From Streptomyces sp. P3 (GTDB taxonomy: Bacteria > Actinomycetota > Actinomycetes > Streptomycetales > Streptomycetaceae), in assembly GCA_016893485.2 (NCBI GenBank), contig JAFEKX020000001.1, forward strand, positions 9,069,501 through 9,133,500: 64,000 nucleotides of DNA, in the 5' to 3' direction. A program made the position numbers and the translations under genes. Below, in pieces: positions 40,107-49,555 of this stretch (positions are counted from its first letter, which is position 1; the number at the start of each line of letters is the position of its first letter). The notes below the pieces were generated by a model. It did no database searches and was not told the origin of the DNA. It saw nothing but the letters and a program-made list of their open reading frames with translations.

Positions 40107-41303
40107 CTAGAACGGCGTCAGCGTCAGCTGTATCCCCGTGGGCGCCGTGTCCTGGACGTACGACGCGAAGTCCGCCACGTCGTCGAAGGCGAAGCCGTAC
40201 GCCTTGCCGTCGGCGGTGGCCGCGTGGACCGCCTTCGCGTAGTGGTTCGTGAGGTCGGTGGCGTAGAAGCTCGACGCGTCCGTGGTCGGCTGGGCGGGGT
40301 TCGACAGGAGCGTCGAGCGGTTGAAACCGGCGCCGAGGACGGCCGCGACCGGGCCCGTGGTGCCGTCGTTCGGGGCGGCCAGAGTGCCGTCGCAGAACAG
40401 CACGTCGGGTCGACGGTTTGGCGAAGGAGACCGACGCCGGTCCGGTGAACGTGAACCGGTCGGCGCGGACCCGCCCGGTGAAGGCGCCCGCGTTCGTGGT
40501 GACCGTGAGGTCCTTGCCGGTGTACGTGCTCCACACCTGGTCGATGTACGGCGCGAAGTAGTCCGCGGCGAACAGGCCCGCGTCCAGCCCGTGCCCCGGC
40601 GCGATGACCCGCGTGTCGTCCACGACCAGCGGGGCGAAGGCCTCGACCTTCCGTACGGCGTCGAACACGGACGCCCGGCCGCCGGAACGCAGGGTGCCCG
40701 TCGTCTGGTCCTGCGCACCGGTCAGCCGGATGCTCAGCGGCACGCTGAACATGTCGACCATCGTGGTGTTGCAGAACATCCCGGACGCGTTGTGCGTGAA
40801 CTCGGCGCAGTCGTGCAGCACCCCGTAGTTGGGGTCGGACTTGACCCAGCCGGCCGGGTACTGGAGCGCCGGGCTGCCATTGCCGTCCGCCACGGCCTTG
40901 AACTTGAGCTTCGCGCCCAGCGAGACATAGATGCGGCCCGACAGGTACGGCAGTGAAATCGTCGTCTCCGCACCGGAGTCGAGGCTGATCGCGTAGTCGG
41001 TGAAGCCGTCGGCGCCGTTGTCCGAGAGCGCGATCGGCGCGATCGTCCCGTCGGGGTGACCCGCACCTGCTTGCCGTCGACGTTGCCCACGACGTAGACG
41101 TGCACGCTGGCGTTGTCGAACGAGCCGCTGTTGTTGACCAGCGTCAGCGGAGGGCGCCCGCCTGGGCGGCGTTGGTCTCCATGGACTTGGTGTCCGCGAG
41201 GGCGTAGGGGGCGAGCGCGGCGACGGGGGGCGGCCACCGCCGCGCCACCGAGGGCGAAGAGGAGCTTGCGGCGGCCGAGCGGGCGCTGGTGACGGGGAGT
41301 CAT
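40107..41303 (-). CDS. GH64 beta-1,3-glucanase (second copy)
   Basis: A second secreted GH64 protein. From ATG 41303, MTPRHQRPLGRRKLLFALGG resembles a Tat signal (twin Arg followed by KLLFALGG). The mature part has LTLVNNSGSFDNASVHVYVV, SGRIYVSLGAKLKFKAV, DCAEFTHNASGMFCNTTMVD (catalytic Glu region), DMFSVPLSIRL, and FNRSTLLSNPAQPT. Slips near 41235, 41150, 41055 and 40413. It differs from the first copy in signal type but keeps the same order of motifs and the same upstream palindrome. Confidence 0.85.
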
Positions 41304-41354
41304 GTGGGGGACCTCCGGGCGAGTCGGGCTGTTCGGAGCGGACGGTGCCGACGA

Positions 41355-41368
41355 TGAGAGCGCTCTCA
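41355..41368. promoter_or_regulatory. LacI-type operator before GH64-2
   Basis: TGAGAGCGCTCTCA, identical in all 14 bases to the site at 24797-24810 and at nearly the same distance (52 bp) from the GH64 start. It also lies 282 bp upstream of the divergent GH92 gene. Confidence 0.78.
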
Positions 41369-41484
41369 CAGCGTGCGTCGACACCGCCGCCGGAGCCCGA
41401 TGTTACGCACGAGCACTTGTGTGGCCAACGGTTCTGCCGGAACTCGTCACCTCGCTGACCTGCACAGACATAAGGAGATGGGGT

Positions 41485-41517
41485 GCTTAACCCCCACTTA
41501 AGGATCACTTAAGCGGC
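41485..41517. promoter_or_regulatory. Three 11-bp iterations with CTTAA before GH92
   Basis: CTTAA occurs at 41486, 41497 and 41508, exactly 11 bp apart, in units GCTTAACCCCC, ACTTAAGGATC and ACTTAAGCGGC. Direct repeats with one helical turn are the usual binding pattern of OmpR/PhoB-like and SARP activators. A nearby GTTCACCCGTG (41526-41536) resembles a Streptomyces PHO-box unit. Confidence 0.5.
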
Positions 41518-41650
41518 GGCGAAGCGTTCACCCGTGCTTCATCACCCGTATCCAGGCGCCTCTTCCGTCCCATCGCGCGGCCTCCTAGCCTCGCGACGCC
41601 CCCTGTCTCTCTCCGCCCCCATGTCCCCTCCCCGAAAGGCGACTTGACGC

Positions 41651-44065
41651 ATGCGTCACCAACTCCTCGGCACGGCACGACGGTTCGGCCTCAGAGCCGC
41701 CGCCGCGGCGGTCACGACCGCGCTCGCCGCGTCCGCGCCGCTCCCCGCCGTCGCGGCGAACACCCCGTCCGCCCGGCCGTCCTCGCTCGTCGACCCGCTC
41801 ATCGGCTCCAGCAACGGCGGCAACACCTACCCCGGCGCCACCCTCCCGTACGGCATGATCGCCTGGTCCCCGACCAGCACGACCGGCGACCAGACCAGCA
41901 CGGGCGCCGCCAACGGGTACGAGTACGGCGCCACCCCGCATCCGCGGGCTGAGCCTCACCCATGTCAACGGCGCGGGCTGCAACCCGGGCGCGGCGGGCG
42001 ACGTGCCGATCATGCCGTTCGTCGGCGACGTCACCTCGTCCCCGTCGGCCGACACCAAGGACGCCGTGTACGCGTCCAACTTCTCGCACGCCGACGAGAA
42101 GGCCACCCCGGCCGCTACACCCTCGGCCTCGCCTCCGGCGCCACCGCCGACCTCGCCGTCGGCAAGCGCGCCGGGGTGGCTGACTTCGCGTTCCCCGCCG
42201 ACCGCCCGGCGAACCTGCTCTTCCGCGTCTCCAACTCCCTCAACGGCAGCCAGGACGCGCACGTCGACATCGACACCGCCCACCACAAGGTGACCGGCTG
42301 GGTGTACACGGGAGCCTTCTGCGGGCGCCGCGCCAACGGCGGCGTCAACAACCGCAAGAGCTACTACAAGCTCTACTTCAGCGCCTCCTTCGACCGCGCC
42401 TTCTCCTCCGTCGGCACCTGGCACGACAGCACCGTGTCACCCGGCACGACGACCGCCTCCGGAGGTGAGGGCTACGCCACCGGCGCCGACCGCGCGGGCC
42501 GAGGCTCCGGCGGCTGGGTCGGCTTCGACACGGCTTCTGACAACGATGTCCGCATGCGGATCGGCATCTCCTACGTCAGCCTCGGGGAGCCGAGTCCAAC
42601 CTGCGCCAGGAGATCGCCCCGCACGCACGCGTGGCCGACGTCGCCGAAGCGGGCGCCCGCGCGTGGGACCGCGAACTGAGCGCCGTACGCGTCGACGGCG
42701 GCACCCCGCACGCCGCCAGACCTTCTACACGGCGCTCTACCACGCCCTCATGCAACCCAACCTGATCAGCGACGAGGACGGCCGCTACTGGGGCATGGAC
42801 CAGGCCGTGCACCGGCTGGCGCGCGGACAGCGGGCGCAGTACAGCAACTTCTCCGGCTGGGACCAGTACCGCGCCCAGATACAGCTGCTCGCCCTCCTGA
42901 AGCCCACCGTCGCGGGCGACTTCGCCCAGTCGCTCTACAACTTCTCGCAACAGAACGGCGGGATCTGGGACCGCTGGGTGCACATCAGCGGCGCCACCCA
43001 CGTCATGACCGGCGACCCCTCCGCCGCGACCCTGGCCACCTTCTACGCCATGGGCGTCCGCAACTTCGACTACAAGGGCGCCTTCGACTCCCTCGTCCAC
43101 CAGGCCACCGTGCCCGACCCGGACGAGCTGTCGGACGCCGGCTGCCCCGGCCAGTGCGTCGGCCAACGCCCCAACCTTGCCCAGTACATGACCTCCCACT
43201 ACGCCGCCCAGGACGCCTGCCACTGCTGGGGCGGCGCCGCCGAGACCCTGGAGGACGCGGTCGCCGACTCGGCACTCGGCCAGTGGGCGAAGCTGCTCGG
43301 CCGTACCGCCGAGGCGAAGACCTTTACCGAACGCGGCGCCTACTGGAGCAACGTCTTCAACCCCGCCACCGGCTACATCCAGGCCCGCAACCTCGACGGC
43401 TCCTGGGTCGGCCCGTTCAACCCGGCGAGCGACCTCGGCTTCGCGCAGGGCTCGGCCGCCGCGTACGTCTGGATGGTCCCCAGGACGTCCAGGGACTGGC
43501 CGAGGCGATGGGCGGCCGTGAGGCGGCCGCGACCCGGCTCGACGGCTTCTTCCACACCGCAGACGGCGCCTGGTCGGTCCGCGGCGGCGACGCCCTGCGC
43601 TACGACCCCACCAACGAGCCCGACATCCACGCCCCTTGGCTCTACGACTCCCTCGGCCAGCCCTGGAAGACCCAGGCGACCGTCCGTCAGATCCTCGACA
43701 CCGCCTACGGCACCGGTCCCAAGGGACTCCCCGGCAACGACGACCTCGGCACCATGTCCGCCTGGTACGTCCTCTCCGCCCTCGGCATCTACCCGCGCAC
43801 CCCGGGCAGCGCCGACCTCCTGCTCGGCGCACCGCTCTTCCCGAAGGCGGTCGTCGACCGGCCCGGCCGCACCGACATCGTCATCACCGCGCCCGACGCC
43901 GACGACACCCACCAGTACGTCGACGCCGTACGCCTCGACGGCCACCCCCTCACGCGCGCGTGGACCGGCGCCGGACTGACCCTCAAGGGCGGCCGGTTGG
44001 ACTTCCGGCTCGCCACCGCGCCCAACACGAGCTGGGGCACCGACCCGGGACAGCTGCCGAAGTGA
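41651..44065 (+). CDS. Secreted GH92 alpha-mannosidase
   Basis: About 800 residues. Signal peptide FGLRAAAAAVTTALAASAPL ending AVAA. N-terminal GH92 domain: SLVDPLIGSSNGGNTYPGA, PYGMIAWSPT and ANGYEYGA. Catalytic domain: FYTALYHALMQPNLISDEDG, YSNFSGWDQYRAQIQLLALL, CHCWGGAAETLEDAVAD, and near the end GNDDLGTMSAWYVLSALGIY, whose DD pair matches the general-base region. Slips near 41945, 42112, 42588, 42712 and 43483. Family members release mannose from alpha-mannans or N-glycans using calcium. A 14-bp hairpin follows. Together with two beta-1,3-glucanases this suggests attack on fungal cell walls. Confidence 0.9.
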
Positions 44066-44103
44066 TGACTACCGGCCAGCGGCAGCTCCCTGAGTGACGC
44101 CCA

Positions 44104-44136
44104 CCGGCCCGGCGGAGCAGCACTCCGCCGGGCCGG
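44104..44136. terminator. 14-bp hairpin after GH92
   Basis: CCGGCCCGGCGGAG pairs perfectly with CTCCGCCGGGCCGG around a 5-base loop, 38 bp after the mannosidase stop. The strongest terminator in the window. Confidence 0.88.
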
Positions 44137-44221
44137 ACCCGCAAAAGCGATGGACGGCCGGGAGAACGATCACCTATGGTGTGGCTGCACGCCCTGAGAC
44201 CAGCGGAAGGAGGCGAGTGCC

Positions 44222-44278
44222 ATGAAGTCCACAACACCCCAGCGCTCCCTTCCCGTTGACCCGGTGTGCCCGACGTGA
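44222..44278 (+). CDS. Possible 18-residue leader peptide
   Basis: A short ORF, MKSTTPQRSLPVDPVCPT, behind a very good ribosome site (AAGGAGG, 8 bases before ATG) and 45 bp before the acetyltransferase gene. It has five Pro codons and one Cys codon. It could be a translated leader that affects the next gene, or a chance ORF; I recognise no family. Confidence 0.35.
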   Translation: MKSTTPQRSLPVDPVCPT

Positions 44279-44286
44279 CCTGACCG

Positions 44287-44296
44287 GGAGCGCTCC
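44287..44296. promoter_or_regulatory. AGCGCT-centred palindrome before the acetyltransferase
   Basis: GGAGCGCTCC, a perfect 10-bp palindrome inside CGGGAGCGCTCCAC, between the short ORF and the acetyltransferase start. It matches 11 of 14 positions of the CebR-type operator and shares its core with the GH64 sites. Confidence 0.45.
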
Positions 44297-44323
44297 ACGC
44301 AGTACCCCTCCCGGAGGAAAACC

Positions 44324-45211
44324 GTGACCGATCTGGTCATCCGCGCGCTCGACGAGAGCGACGCCCACCTTTCGACACCCTTCCCGACACCCTCGGCGTC
44401 CGCGCCGCACACCCGCAGCGGACCTGGCGGCCCGATTGGCAGCGGGTGGCACTGCGCGACGGCACGGTCGTCGCACGCGCCGCCTGGTGGGGCGGCCCGA
44501 ACGACACCGAACCCCTCGCCGTCGACTGCCTCGACCTGATCGAGGGCGAGGAGGAGGCGGCCACCGAGCTCCTGCGCAGCACCCCTGGCGCGTCGACGTG
44601 GAACTGAGCCTCCCCGCGGGCTGGCGCGACGAACCCGAACTCCGCGCAGCCGCCGAGGCTCGCTTTACCGCCGTGCGCGCGGCCGGTTACGACCTCCTGG
44701 TCGAGCGCTTCAGCTACCGGTGGACCCCGGAGTGCGGCCTGCCCGAACGCCCCGGGCGCCTCGTCTTCGCCCCCGAACCGGACGACGAGGTGTTCTTCGA
44801 CGCACTGCGCCGCATCCACTCCGTCACCCTCGACGCCCACGCCCAACGGGCCATCGAACAAGGGGGAGTCGAGCAGGCCGCAGCGGAGGAGATCGACTTC
44901 TTCCGCTGGTGCCCGTCCCCGCGTGAGTGGTGGCAGGTCGCCCGAACCCCGAGGGAGACCTCGCGGGCATCCACATCCCGGCCCACAACCCGTCGGGCCC
45001 CTGCATCGGCTTCATCGGAGTCGTACCGGAACAGCGCGGCCACGGCTACGCCCGCGACCTGCTGGCCGAGTGCACGCACTATCTCGCCGAGCGGGGCGCC
45101 GAGTTCATCGCCGCCGCCACCGACCAGGGCAACTTCCCGATGGCCGCGCACTTCGCGAACGCCGGCTATCCGGTCGTACGGGAGCGCGTGAACTTCCATG
45201 TCGTCGAGTAG
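44324..45211 (+). CDS. GNAT family N-acetyltransferase
   Basis: About 297 residues, probably two GNAT domains in tandem. The N-terminal one is degenerate (TDLVIRALDESDAHL). The C-terminal one holds the acetyl-CoA loop VVPEQRGHGYARDLLAEC and the end MAAHFANAGYPVVRERVNFH. GTG 44324 has a GGAGGAAAA ribosome site. Slips near 44371, 44582 and 44935. Substrate unknown; a GC-rich hairpin follows. Confidence 0.85.
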
Positions 45212-45239
45212 GCGCGTCGGCCGGTAGACGCGTACACCG

Positions 45240-45282
45240 GTCGGCCCGGCCCGGCCCGGCCCGGATCGTGGGCCGGGCCGAC
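45240..45282. terminator. GC hairpin after the acetyltransferase
   Basis: GTCGGCCCGGCCC (45240-45252) pairs with GGGCCGGGCCGAC (45270-45282). The loop contains further GGCCC units, four in a row, which may allow alternative pairing. Confidence 0.7.
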
Positions 45283-45354
45283 TGTCAGTGCCGGGTGCCA
45301 TGCTGGCGGCAGGTCGATCCACGGCCGGTCGGTCCACGGTGGGACGGAGGCGCG

Positions 45355-45698
45355 ATGGGGTTCGTGGGCGAGGTCTGGCAGGTGCGCAAGGGCGAGGAGT
45401 CGGTCGGGGAGATCCTGATCGACGACGCCGACTTCCCCTGGCTGTCGGGCAAGTTCACCGCCGGTGAGGCTTTCGAGGCCGTACGGGAGCTGTTCGCGCG
45501 GGAACTCGCCCTGGCACAGGGGACGCCGACTGGCAGCAGTGGGAAGAGGTCTACGACGAGATCAGCCGCCAGGTGACGCTGACCTCACCGGACGGGCCCG
45601 TCCCCGAGTTCCTGCTGCACATCGAGGGGGAGCAGGCGTGGTTCCGCTGGAGCGACGAGCCGTTCGACGAGGACGAGGAGACACCTGGCGGCGAGTGA
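45355..45698 (+). CDS. Conserved hypothetical protein, about 114 residues
   Basis: Acidic soluble protein: GFVGEVWQVRKGEESVGEIL, DDADFPWLSGKFTAGEAFE, then (after a base missing near 45528) ADWQQWEEVYDEISRQVTL, PEFLLHIEGEQAWFRWSDEP. No membrane segment or known motif. The sequence has a regular strand-turn pattern and looks like a genuine single-domain protein of Streptomyces without a named function. Confidence 0.6.
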
Positions 45699-45705
45699 CC
45701 AGGGA

Positions 45706-46593
45706 TCAGACAGGCCCGGCGTCCACCATCGCCTCGGCCTCGGCCAGGATCTCGGTGACCCGCTGCGCGAAGGTCACGTCGCACGGGTGCGGCCGGCCCG
45801 TACGGGCGGACTCACTCAGCGCGCCGGCGGCACGTCCGAGGGCGGAGACCGCGTCGTCCGAGTCGTCCGGGATGCTGGTCACCCCGGTTTCGCCGCGCAG
45901 TTCGACCGTGGCTCCAGCCGCGGCGGTCGGTGCCGTGAGGCTGAGTGTCAGGGTGCTGGACGCGCCGCCCTCGTGGTCGAGGACCAACAGGGTCGTGTCG
46001 CCCGGGCCCCGTACGGCGGCGGCCACCCGGCGGACGTCACCGAGGATCGGCAGCAGCACGGACAGCGCGTGCGGGCCCACGTCCCACAGTGCCCCCTTCT
46101 CCCGCCGCCAGGGCGAGTTCATGAACGGGCTGTCGCTGGTGAACACCGAGCCGAGCCATTCCGCCCGAGCCGTGAACCAGCCCCCGGCGGCGGCCTGTTC
46201 GGTCACCCACGCCTCGCACGCCGGCTCGAAGCGGGTGGTGAAGAACACGACCGACGCGACCCCCGCCTCCCGCACCGCGTCGACCACGGCCCGGCCCTGC
46301 TCCACGGTCGGGGCGAGCGGCTTGTCCAGCAGCAGGTGCCGCCCCGCCCGCGCGGCCCGCACCGCCAACTCGGCCTGTACGGAAGGGGGTAGCGCGATGG
46401 CGACGGCGTCCACGTCCGCGATCAGGGCGTCGACATCGTCGTAGGCCGGTACGCCGTGCCGCTCGGCCAGTTCCTTGGCGGCGTCGGCGCGGCGGCCCCA
46501 TACGCCCGCGAAGTCCCAGGTGTCGTGCCCGCTCAGGGCGGGGGCGTGAGCCATCTGTGCCCAAGGGCCGGTGCCGAGCAGTCCGATGCGCAT
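45706..46593 (-). CDS. Gfo/Idh/MocA family oxidoreductase
   Basis: An intact 295-residue NAD(P)-dependent sugar-type dehydrogenase. RIGLLGTGPWAQMAHAPAL is the cofactor loop, ALPPSVQAELAVRAARAG and LLLDKPLAPTVEQG contain the conserved DKP (EKP in most members). GALWDVGPHALSVLLPILG supplies the catalytic His region. ATG 46593. Ends 7 bp from the convergent hypothetical gene. The substrate is probably a sugar or polyol, unproven. Confidence 0.92.
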   Translation of the reverse strand: MRIGLLGTGPWAQMAHAPALSGHDTWDFAGVWGRRADAAKELAERHGVPAYDDVDALIADVDAVAIALPPSVQAELAVRAARAGRHLLLDKPLAPTVEQGRAVVDAVREAGVASVVFFTTRFEPACEAWVTEQAAAGGWFTARAEWLGSVFTSDSPFMNSPWRREKGALWDVGPHALSVLLPILGDVRRVAAAVRGPGDTTLLVLDHEGGASSTLTLSLTAPTAAAGATVELRGETGVTSIPDDSDDAVSALGRAAGALSESARTGRPHPCDVTFAQRVTEILAEAEAMVDAGPV

Positions 46594-46713
46594 GTCGCTG
46601 CCTTTCCACGATCGAGCCTGGTGACACGACCGGAGCTGATCCATCCGGCCGCTGGTGAGCGTGTCATACGAACGGGGCGGGTGCGCAAGCCCTTCTTGCC
46701 GCTTGCCGTTGGC

Positions 46714-46755
46714 TGCTCGGTGCTCGGTGCTCGGTGCTCGGTGCTCGGTGCTCGG
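46714..46755. repeat. Six tandem copies of TGCTCGG
   Basis: A heptanucleotide microsatellite, TGCTCGG repeated six times without error (42 bp), followed by a near copy TGCGTGG. It lies between the oxidoreductase start and the end of the SGNH hydrolase gene. Degenerate CCCCGGTCGGTCTCGGCA-like repeats follow at about 46845-46930. Confidence 0.92.
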
Positions 46756-46859
46756 TGCGTGGCGGACCGGCGGATGCATCGAGCCCCGGCGCTTGCGGTC
46801 TGAGTCGATGGCGGCCGGTGCGGCGCGCCGCAGCCGGGCCCGGTCAGTTCCGGCCGGCC

Positions 46860-48110
46860 TCAGCAAGCCCCGGCAGGTCTCGGCTGGCCCCGGTCGGTCT
46901 CGGCAACCCCGGTCGGTCTCATCAGGTCCCGCCCGATCTCAGCCAGTTCCCGTGGCGAAGGGACCCCCTCCCCGAACACCAACCGCCCGAAGTTCTCCGC
47001 GATGCGCCGGTGCCCCGCCGGATCGGGATGAACCCCGTCGGGCAGGGGGAGTTCCGCAGTCCGTCTCGCCGTAGAGGTCGCGGCCGTCGAGGTAGTGGAG
47101 GTGCTGGTCGTCGGTCGCTCGCTGTTCGACGACGTGGGCGAGGGCGTCACGGATCATGGTGAGGGTCAGGCGTCCGGCGGCGCGCTCGGCCGGATCGCCC
47201 GTCGCCCTGAACCGCACGGTCCCGCCGTCGAGTTCGGGCATCAGGGGCCCGGGTGTCCTCCTGGACCGGGCACAGGATGGGGAGACGACCAGCAGCGGGG
47301 TCGTCGGATGCCCCTCGCGGATGGTGTCGAGGAAGCCGTGAACCGCGGGGGTGAAGGCACGCAGGCGCATCACATCGGCGTTCACGATGTTGATGCCGAC
47401 CTTGACACTGATCAGGTCCGCCGGAGCGTCCCGCATCGCGCGGGCGGTGAACGGGTCGAGCAGCGCGTTGCCGCTGAACCCCAGGTTGACCAGCTCCACT
47501 TCACCCTGGGTGGCCGCCAACGCCGGCCAAGTCCCGGTCGGATGCGTGGCGTTGGAGCCGTGGCTGATGGAACTGCCGTGGTGCAGCCACACCTTGCGCC
47601 CGCTGTCCGGCGTCTTTTCGACCGGGGCGTTGGTGCGCAGGGCGATCAGCTCGGTGACCTCGGTGTGCGGGAGCCAGATCTCGATGTTCTTGTCACCGGC
47701 CGGCAGCTCGGCGAACCGGGCGGTGCCGGGCTGCCCTCCCGCAGCTCGGAGGCCTGGGTGATCATGTCGGTGACCGTGCGCACATTGCCGCCGATCACCG
47801 TGGTCTGGGCGGTGAGTCGGCCGTCGACCAGCAGGTCGTAGACGCCGTCCGGTATGGCCGGGAAGCCCCGGTAGACGCGCTTGGTGGGCAGCGTGTCCAG
47901 CTCGACGGTGGTGGCCCGGGTCCGGAAGACCACGCGTACACCGGAGGGCTGTGCCTCGGCCACGACCAGTTGGTCGTCGGGGAACTGGCGGCGCGCCCGG
48001 GCGGGCAGCCGGTGCGGCAGCAGGCCGCGTGCGGTCGTCTCCACCTCCAGGAAGCCGCGCAGCATGTCGGTGGTGACGGGCGTGGTGATCATGTCGTGCT
48101 CTGTGGTCAT
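46860..48110 (-). CDS. SGNH/GDSL-type hydrolase
   Basis: About 415 residues. An N-terminal jelly-roll-like domain (LPTKRVYRGFPAIPDGVYD, TAQTTVIGGNVRTVTDMI) is followed by the SGNH domain: VWLHHGSSISHGSNATHP with the nucleophile Ser (block I), NLGFSGNALLDPF (block II Gly), SVKVGIN (block III) and LPDGVHPDPAGHRRIAENF (block V Asp-His). Slips near 47735, 47248 and 47055. No signal peptide, so cytoplasmic. ATG 48110 lies in frame with the preceding TetR reading frame. The end carries sequence made from degenerate repeats. Confidence 0.82.
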
Positions 48111-48207
48111 CGCCTCAACCTGTTGATCGGGAGGTGCGGAGTACGGCCGGGTCCGGCAGCGGATCGCGCTCGGATCCGGAACGGGGGCATGTCGGTTCGG
48201 GAATAGG

Positions 48208-48782
48208 TCAGTTCGGGGTGCGGCCCGGTTCCGCAGCAGTGCGTCGAGCGAGTCCACGATCCAGGTCCAGGACTCCCGCGCGTCGGGCGCGCTGTGGTCG
48301 AAGCCTCCGGCCAGCTCCAGGCTGACGTAGCCGTGGAAGACGCCGCCCAGCATGCGGACCGCGTGGGTCTGGTCGGGCTCCGTCAGGTCGTAGCCGCGCA
48401 GGATCGCCCGGGTCATCTGGGAGTGCCGTACCCCCGCGCTGGCGGCGGCCGTCTCGGGCTCGAGCCGGAGCCGGGCCGCGTCGTACCGGCCGGGGTGTTC
48501 GCGGGCGTAGTCGCGGTAGGCGTCCGCGAAGGCGGCCAGGGCGTCCTTGCCCGCCCGTCCGGCCACGGCGTCGGAGACGCGGTCGGCGAGTTCCTCCAGC
48601 GCGTACAGGGCGATCCGGGTCTTGAGGTCGTGGGAGTTCTTCAGGTGCGAGTACAGGCTCGCGACCTTGACGTCGAAGCGCCGGGCGAGCGCCGAGACGG
48701 TCACATGCTCGAAGCCGACCTCGTCGGCCAGCTCCGCCCCGGCGACGGTCAGCCGCTCCGGTGTCAGTCCTGCTCTGGCCAT
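48208..48782 (-). CDS. TetR family regulator (WHG-type)
   Basis: About 190 residues. The helix-turn-helix reads VAGAELADEVGFEHVTVSAL then FDVKVASLYSHLKNSHDLKT. The C-terminal domain has ILRGYDLTEPDQTHAVRMLGG and SWTWIVDSLDALL. The frame lacks its own stop and continues for about 30 codons into the SGNH gene; a slip just before the end would give a stop at 48208, which I take as the likely end. A perfect 23-bp palindrome lies 34 bp upstream. Confidence 0.82.
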
Positions 48783-48816
48783 AACCTTCCTCCCAATCGA
48801 CGAAAGCTATTATGCA

Positions 48817-48839
48817 TTTGCCTAAAGGTTTTAGGCAAA
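48817..48839. promoter_or_regulatory. 23-bp palindromic TetR operator
   Basis: TTTGCCTAAA and TTTAGGCAAA, perfect 10-bp arms around GGT, in an unusually AT-rich spot between the TetR gene and the divergent FBP-domain gene. Placed to control both. Confidence 0.85.
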
Positions 48840-48853
48840 CTAGCCTCCGAGCC

Positions 48854-49347
48854 ATGAGACCCCTGACCGAGCGCGAGATCCGCGCCGCCTTCGTGAACTG
48901 CACCAAGGGCGAGGCCAAGCGCCTGACCGTCCCCCGTGACCTGGCGGACCGGCCCTGGGACGACCTGGACTTCCTCGGCTGGCGGGACCCCGGGCCCCGG
49001 ACCGGGCCTACCTCGTCATCGAGCTGGACGGCCGCCCGACGGCGCTGGCCCTGCGCAGCCCGGGCTCCAGTTCCTGGCAGACGCGGCGCAGCATGTGCGC
49101 GCTGTGCATGACCACCCACACCGGAGGCGTCTCCCTCATGGCCGCCCCGAAGGCGGGCAAGGCCGGGCAGCAGGGCAACTCCGTGGGCGCCTACATGTGC
49201 GACGACCTCGCCTGCTCGCTGTACGTCCGCGGCAAGAAGGACGCGGGCGTCGGCGCGAGGCTGCCCGAGTCGCTCACCCTGGAGGAGAAGATCCAGCGGA
49301 CCGTCAGGAACCTCACGGCGTTCGTCGCCAAGGTCGCCCCGCGCTGA
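48854..49347 (+). CDS. FBP-domain (FusB-like) EF-G-binding protein
   Basis: About 164 residues. MRPLTEREIRAAFVNCTKGEA is the helical N-terminal part; the C-terminal zinc finger has four Cys in MCALCMTTHTGG and GAYMCDDLACSLYVR. This is the fold of FusB-type proteins that bind elongation factor G and release it from ribosomes, giving fusidic acid tolerance in firmicutes. One or more bases are lost near 48995. Divergent from the TetR gene with a shared palindrome, so it is a likely regulated target. Confidence 0.85.
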
Positions 49348-49555
49348 AGAGCCGTCCAACCTCCCGACCGGCCAACCCCCATCGGCCAGTTCCGATTGAG
49401 CAGTCCCGCTGCTGGATCCATTCGATTTCTTCTATTGGACCTGCGGACCCCGGCCGGACACGCTGGAGGCTGCGTCCTGCCCGCCGTGCCGAGACCCGGC
49501 CCCGGCGGTGCCGGACGGCACGGTCCCGCGTGACAGCCGGAGGAGGAGCACGAGC

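Noticed and set aside
46714..46755. CRISPR-like array
   Set aside because: Units are 7 bp without spacers; a microsatellite. No array of 25-40 bp repeats with unique spacers, and no cas gene, is present in the window.
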